Of a stretch of 64,000 nt of DNA, positions 59,671 through 64,000 are shown in pieces. Both the position numbers and the translations under genes were made by a program. Numbering within the stretch: the first letter of the stretch is position 1; every line of letters starts with the position of its first letter. The notes beneath the pieces are model-generated. The model had not been told where the DNA came from and did not search any database. It saw only the letters and a program-made list of their open reading frames with translations. This DNA comes from Copromyces sp. CBS 386.78 (Eukaryota; Ascomycota; Sordariomycetes; Sordariales; Sordariaceae), in the NCBI GenBank assembly GCA_030685235.1, contig MU839094.1, positions 124,001 through 188,000 of the forward strand, written 5' to 3'.

Positions 59671-60815
59671 GCATCTAACGCTCATGTGCATTTGACAGCG
59701 CTACGCTCGTATGGGAACACAACTCAGGTCATATGAAGGGATTACACGAGGATACACTTACAGTTGGACATTCTTTTACCCACGAAGTACAATATTGTTT
59801 TGCTTTTTGATTTCTTTTTCGGCTCAAGCGAGACTTTGGGAGCTACTTTGTAACGGGGGGGTTCATCAGTAGTTGGGATCCCAGTACCATGCTTGAAAAG
59901 TACGAATAGAGCGCGGCTCAGGCCATGGAAAAGCGAACACAGAGGAGTTGGAACTGCCTACCTATTCTGTCGTTTTTCGGTTTTTTAGAGTGTTTGTTTA
60001 TTTGGAGTCGTTTCAGTCCTTGATATGAAAATACACCTGTCGTTGATCGCGGAAGTCACAGAGAATGCAATGGTAACCTTGCTACTTATGAGGCTGTTTA
60101 GATTCTAGTGATTACTGACATAGTATGTCTGACTACAGTTGGACCCTTAATTTTCGAAGTGCTCTGATTGGTAGTCCACACATCATGAGGGCCCAGACAA
60201 CGAGGTGCACTGCCCTTTAACCACCGTTCAATTTTCGCATTTCGAGAGAAAATAGAATAACAACAAGTCATACCAACGTCTATGAAGCTGTTCGCCTACT
60301 TCACCAAGATAGTTCGCCACTTTACTACACCTCTAGCCAGCTCAAAAGATCGTCCAATCGACTTGACACAATCGATCTGAGTCTATCAACAGCCTATCTA
60401 ACCTGTGACCGAACATACAGATGTATAAGCCTCCATGAATCTCCATTCTCCACTCAACCACGTTTTGATAGTTCCCTATCCTTCAAAGCAACTGAAACAG
60501 TAATTACATGACATGCATGCGATGCGGCTCACCCAGAGTGACACATTAGGGGACTGCCCAGGTGTGTCGCAGCATGAATGAAACCCACCATCACGCTCGG
60601 GATCACCATTGATTCAGTGGCAGCAGCCACTTGCAGAGGTACTTCACAGGACGGCAGTGTCAAGCCTAGCGCGCCAATCTTTGGACGCTACAGGAATGTT
60701 ACACGCGCATCATCACCACTGTTGGGGTACCACACCTCACACCTGCAGGACGTTGCATAAGGTACCTACCTACTGACACCACAACCCTCTCTACTGCTCA
60801 AGGTAACCACCCACG
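59671..60815. other. Intergenic region
   Basis: No gene recognised. The left end should be the 3' untranslated region of the small CxxC protein gene. Confidence 0.5.
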
Positions 60816-61001
60816 ATGCAGAACTTCTTGATGTGAGTTCTTCACTCAACTCCACGGTATGAACTTGTCGAAAGAATGTGAAGAAAAAATAAATACAGCC
60901 TCGAAAACTTGACCCAACGGAAGTCCAAGCTGGACAAAGTCGAAGAAGGGGGAGGAGGCCTGCAAGTCATCAACGTCCAAACCCATTTGAGCCTTGCATG
61001 A
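60816..61001 (+). CDS. Candidate spliced micro-gene, 39 residues
   Basis: ATG at 60816, exon 1 of 17 nt, intron 60833-60898 (GTGAGT donor, ACAG acceptor, 66 nt), exon 2 60899-61001. The product begins MQNFLILENLTQRKSKLDK and has a short charged, helix-like stretch followed by four glycines. Such a short first exon before an intron is common in fungal genes, but the protein is too short to judge and I recognise no family. It may be the start of a longer gene with further introns, or chance. Confidence 0.25.
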
Positions 61002-64000
61002 CTACATCCAATGATAGGCCTTCAGGAATTAGTACTCAAAATTTCAGGGTCTTACCCACTGATTATGAGCATGAGAAGCTCAAAAGAGCCGATAGGTGGG
61101 CAAAAGCTACTGAATGTTACTGGTTACATCCACTTGGGTGTACACTTGGACTTATTTTATCACCGGTAAACCATAACACCTGACCCAGACACCTACCCTG
61201 TCAAAACTCTTCGGGGTTTGAGTAACTCGGAAGATATCCCTCGGGTGGATTGAAGCACTGAAGAGGCTTTACCTGAAGAAGATCACTCCCATCCCATTCG
61301 TCCTTCAAGGTGAGTGACACTTGGCTATTTCGCCTTATCAACAACGCACCGTTACATAGAATAGCGGCGCAGCACAACCCCCACCACTCAAGCCCGCTTC
61401 CCCGCGCTTGTTTCTTGATCGCATGAGACACATCTCCATCTTTCGCCCTTCCACCAAGTCACAGCTAGACGTACCCTACCGTCAATTTTCTTCGTGGGGG
61501 ACCACTTCATGAAGTTGACGTGGTCTGTGTAAGTGAGGTGCTCTAGGTCTAGGCCTCTTCACCGAATTAGGTAAAATGTAATTCAACGGCCGCGGAGTCA
61601 TCGGTGAGCTTTGAAGGTGAGGACAGCAAAATGCACTGAAAGAAGCCGATACCCAAGTTTCAAAACCCAGAGGGAGAGACGGGGTTCGCAAATGTACAGT
61701 ACCGCGGTGGTGAGAATTTCCTCTCGAGGAAAGTTGAACTACGCCTCCACTCCGATGTCTGTACCGACCTATCCAAACAGGTAGGTAGGTATGTAGTTCG
61801 GTAGTGCCTTCAACCGTCCGGCCCTCCCTCGGTCTTTTTCTCAACGGGCTGATCTTTCCAAAAAAAAATTTAAACCGCTTCTGCCGCCAACACCAATACC
61901 TTAATCTCATTTTGCCATTTAATATGGGAAATGGGTTGGGTTGGGTTGAGCATACTGAATGCCAAGAAAGGCCAACATATGCATTTCTGTCCCCATCCAC
62001 AAGCAGGCTTGGAGTATGCCTCCCCCTCCACCTCAAAGAACCCCTAACCCAATTCAGATACCGAGCGGTCGTATGCAAGGAGGGATGGAAGGAGGGCCGA
62101 GGGAGGGAAAGGTACTGTAGCGTAGGGGAAAGCCTCATCATACCACACCTTTCCAAGTGCCGTGAGGCTGGCGGCGTCTGGCGGCGTCGCTCGCGCGGAA
62201 CGCGGCAACGCGGCAATGGGTAGGATACATCATGATGCTGATATATGCTGATGTATTCATTGCCTTGGGACGCAATGCCTGGTGCACTTTGCAGCTGTTT
62301 GGGCAATGATGGGAGTTAGGAAACGTGGGAAGAAGAGGCTGTCGGTCTCTTGGTACCGGCATCATGCCGGCAAGCCAGGCTTGTGGTAGTGACGACCGAC
62401 AGCGTGGTGGCTTGCGATTCGATGACCGACGGGCGGGTTGGTTGTTGGACTGTTGAAGTCCTCGACGATGAGGACGACAAAACCGGTCAGCCGGCCTGGA
62501 GAGAGACACTGGTTGACTTGGCAGTAGCGTGCGGCGGCAATGTCCAGCAGAGTCGTTTACCGAACCGCCGATGAGGTTATCGACACTTTTTTCCCGTCCC
62601 TGTCCCGGAGTTGCTGGTTTCGGCGGTGCCGAGGTATGTCTCCCGGGGCTGCTCAATGACATGTCAAGATGATAATGTTTCCCCCAGAAGGAGCTGTCAA
62701 AGTGGAAAGCCGCCGATCCCGTTGCATTTGCATATTTCGAATGTGAGATCCTGATTGTGACAGCATTGGCAGGTGTGGGAGGATTTGGCGCGCGAGGGCT
62801 GAGGTCCCTGGGGCGGGTGGTTCTGCGGGATTTGATTAGTAGCCTAGCTCAAGTCTTGTCATGTCATTCTCCGCGGTGTTGTTGCGGGAGTTTGCGGGGA
62901 AGGGAGCATGAGCTGAAGGTGGTGGTGGTTGATGCTTGATAGGATCGAAAGTGTCCAATCGTAATCCTGTCTGCTAGCTGAGCGGAGAGAAACGGGAAAA
63001 TCTCATGAAAAAGAGAAAATTTGATTCGGCACAGGTCGTCAAGCTGAGCTGCTGAGGCTGGTAGCTGGTAGGATCCCAACGTGCCACTGTGCCTGATCAT
63101 CCATCAAGCAAGCCCAATCGGCCATGTCCGGACGAGTGAGGTGAGGACAGCATCAACATTGCCAAGATGTCATGATGATAGGAGACGACGTTGCAAAGAT
63201 GGAGGAACGGAGTTTACCATCCGTCTCGACGAAGGCAGACGCGGGATGACAGGCCGGACGGGAAAGCGGGCACGCGGGCACGAGGGGGTGACGTTGTCTT
63301 CGGAAGCAATTGAAGTCAATGTGGATCTTTGGTTGTGGAGACGCATCTTTACCGTGACGGGATCGGACACTGGCAAATTGGGTGGGCCTGACCCAAATTC
63401 CGTTGCTGATTATGAGAGCTTTTCATTGGATGAACTTTCAAGTGGAACCGCGGGCACAAGCGAGAAGCCCCACCCGATCGCCGGTGAGGTTCCGAATTTC
63501 CAGGGTGAAATCGAGAAAGCCCAAGGTCTGCAAAATTACACTGCGATTTTAGTGGCCATGCGGTCCCTCACCGAAAGCCCGGTAATTTTGTGTAATGTTT
63601 AGCAGCGCAACCGCAGCCAGTAGCGATGTTGAATCCGTCGAGGTTCAAAATAACAGCATTAGAATCCGAGGTTTCCATGATTGAAGGAATGGGTTTTTGG
63701 AGCAAACGATATCAAGCCACGAAGCAAAGCCTATCCCATCCGGGCCGATTATCATGGTCGGTGGTGGAAAAGGCACATTTCCACGATCCGCATGTTGAAT
63801 ACAGATACGGAACTTAGCATTATGGATAAGTATTGAATGTTTCGCCCAACGTTTTGACCCTGCGAGGTAAATTTTACGATCTGGGTGGTAGCCTGTTGTA
63901 CCGTTCACTTGTCGGATCCAATTCTCTCGGTACAGTAATGTCACCTCCCCCCCCCCCCAAACACCCTTCTGCAAACACATGCAAAGTGACCTATTAAGTG
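61002..64000. other. Intergenic region to the end of the window
   Basis: No defensible gene. A minus-strand frame of 274 codons at 61482-62306 starts at TTG, is unusually rich in Arg, Pro and His, and looks like a chance frame. A poly-C run occurs near 63.95 kb. GC is higher around 62.1-62.6 kb. Confidence 0.5.

Noticed and set aside
61482..62306. Minus-strand open frame of 274 codons
   Set aside because: It starts at TTG, has a composition dominated by Arg, Pro, Ser and His, no introns and no domain; it looks like a chance frame in GC-rich DNA.
63940..63962. Poly-C run
   Set aside because: Simple homopolymer, possibly with length error; no function implied.

Overview
The window comes from a filamentous ascomycete, most likely a Sordariomycete. 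The genes have short GT-AG introns of roughly 50-80 nt (a few longer) with CTGAC or GCTAAC-like branch sites. The DNA splits sharply into an AT-rich, gene-free compartment (1 to about 30.95 kb) and a GC-normal, gene-bearing compartment (about 30.95-64 kb). The AT-rich part carries the signature of repeat-induced point mutation (RIP): CpA and TpG have been converted to TpA and reading frames are full of TAA/TAG.

The AT-rich part is a nest of transposons whose order can be read from target-site duplications. The oldest layer (1-6.97 kb, continuing after 26.97 kb) includes a ruined DNA-transposase region near 2.2-3.5 kb that resembles the fungal Tnp2/Plavaka type. A Ty3/gypsy chromovirus landed in it. 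Its two 317-bp LTRs (6980-7296 and 26653-26969) are flanked by the same 5-bp duplication, ACCTC. An approximately 11-kb Helitron on the minus strand (about 8235-19248) then inserted near the gag end. A 767-bp terminal-inverted-repeat element (24696-25462, 8-bp duplication TAAATAAA) inserted into the integrase. A second copy of that element (5531-6345, duplication ATAAATAT) lies in the oldest layer. A roughly 100-bp tandem array (27.74-28.9 kb) and a 50-bp tandem array (30.63-30.78 kb) close the compartment.

The gene-bearing part holds four well-supported multi-exon genes on the minus strand: an importin-7/8 type karyopherin (34207-38027), a conserved-looking proline-rich protein of unknown function (42989-44490), DNA polymerase eta (48147-50231) and a PFA5-like DHHC palmitoyltransferase (52257-53813). 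On the plus strand there is one small spliced gene for a 75-residue protein with three CxxC pairs (59379-59670). Weaker candidates are a 68-residue cysteine-bearing secreted-type protein (38638-38844), a 164-codon frame (58285-58779) and a spliced 39-codon frame (60816-61001). Two unmutated miniature elements with about 50-bp perfect inverted repeats and TA flanks sit side by side at 32.2-32.9 kb.

The genes are ordinary housekeeping functions (nuclear import, translesion synthesis, protein palmitoylation) and do not form a pathway or cluster. The unusual content is the transposon nest, in particular the undescribed-looking 0.8-kb inverted-repeat element with an internal 19-bp minisatellite and the strand-biased RIP in the Helitron. 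Start and splice positions were read by eye from the sequence. No database search was run.
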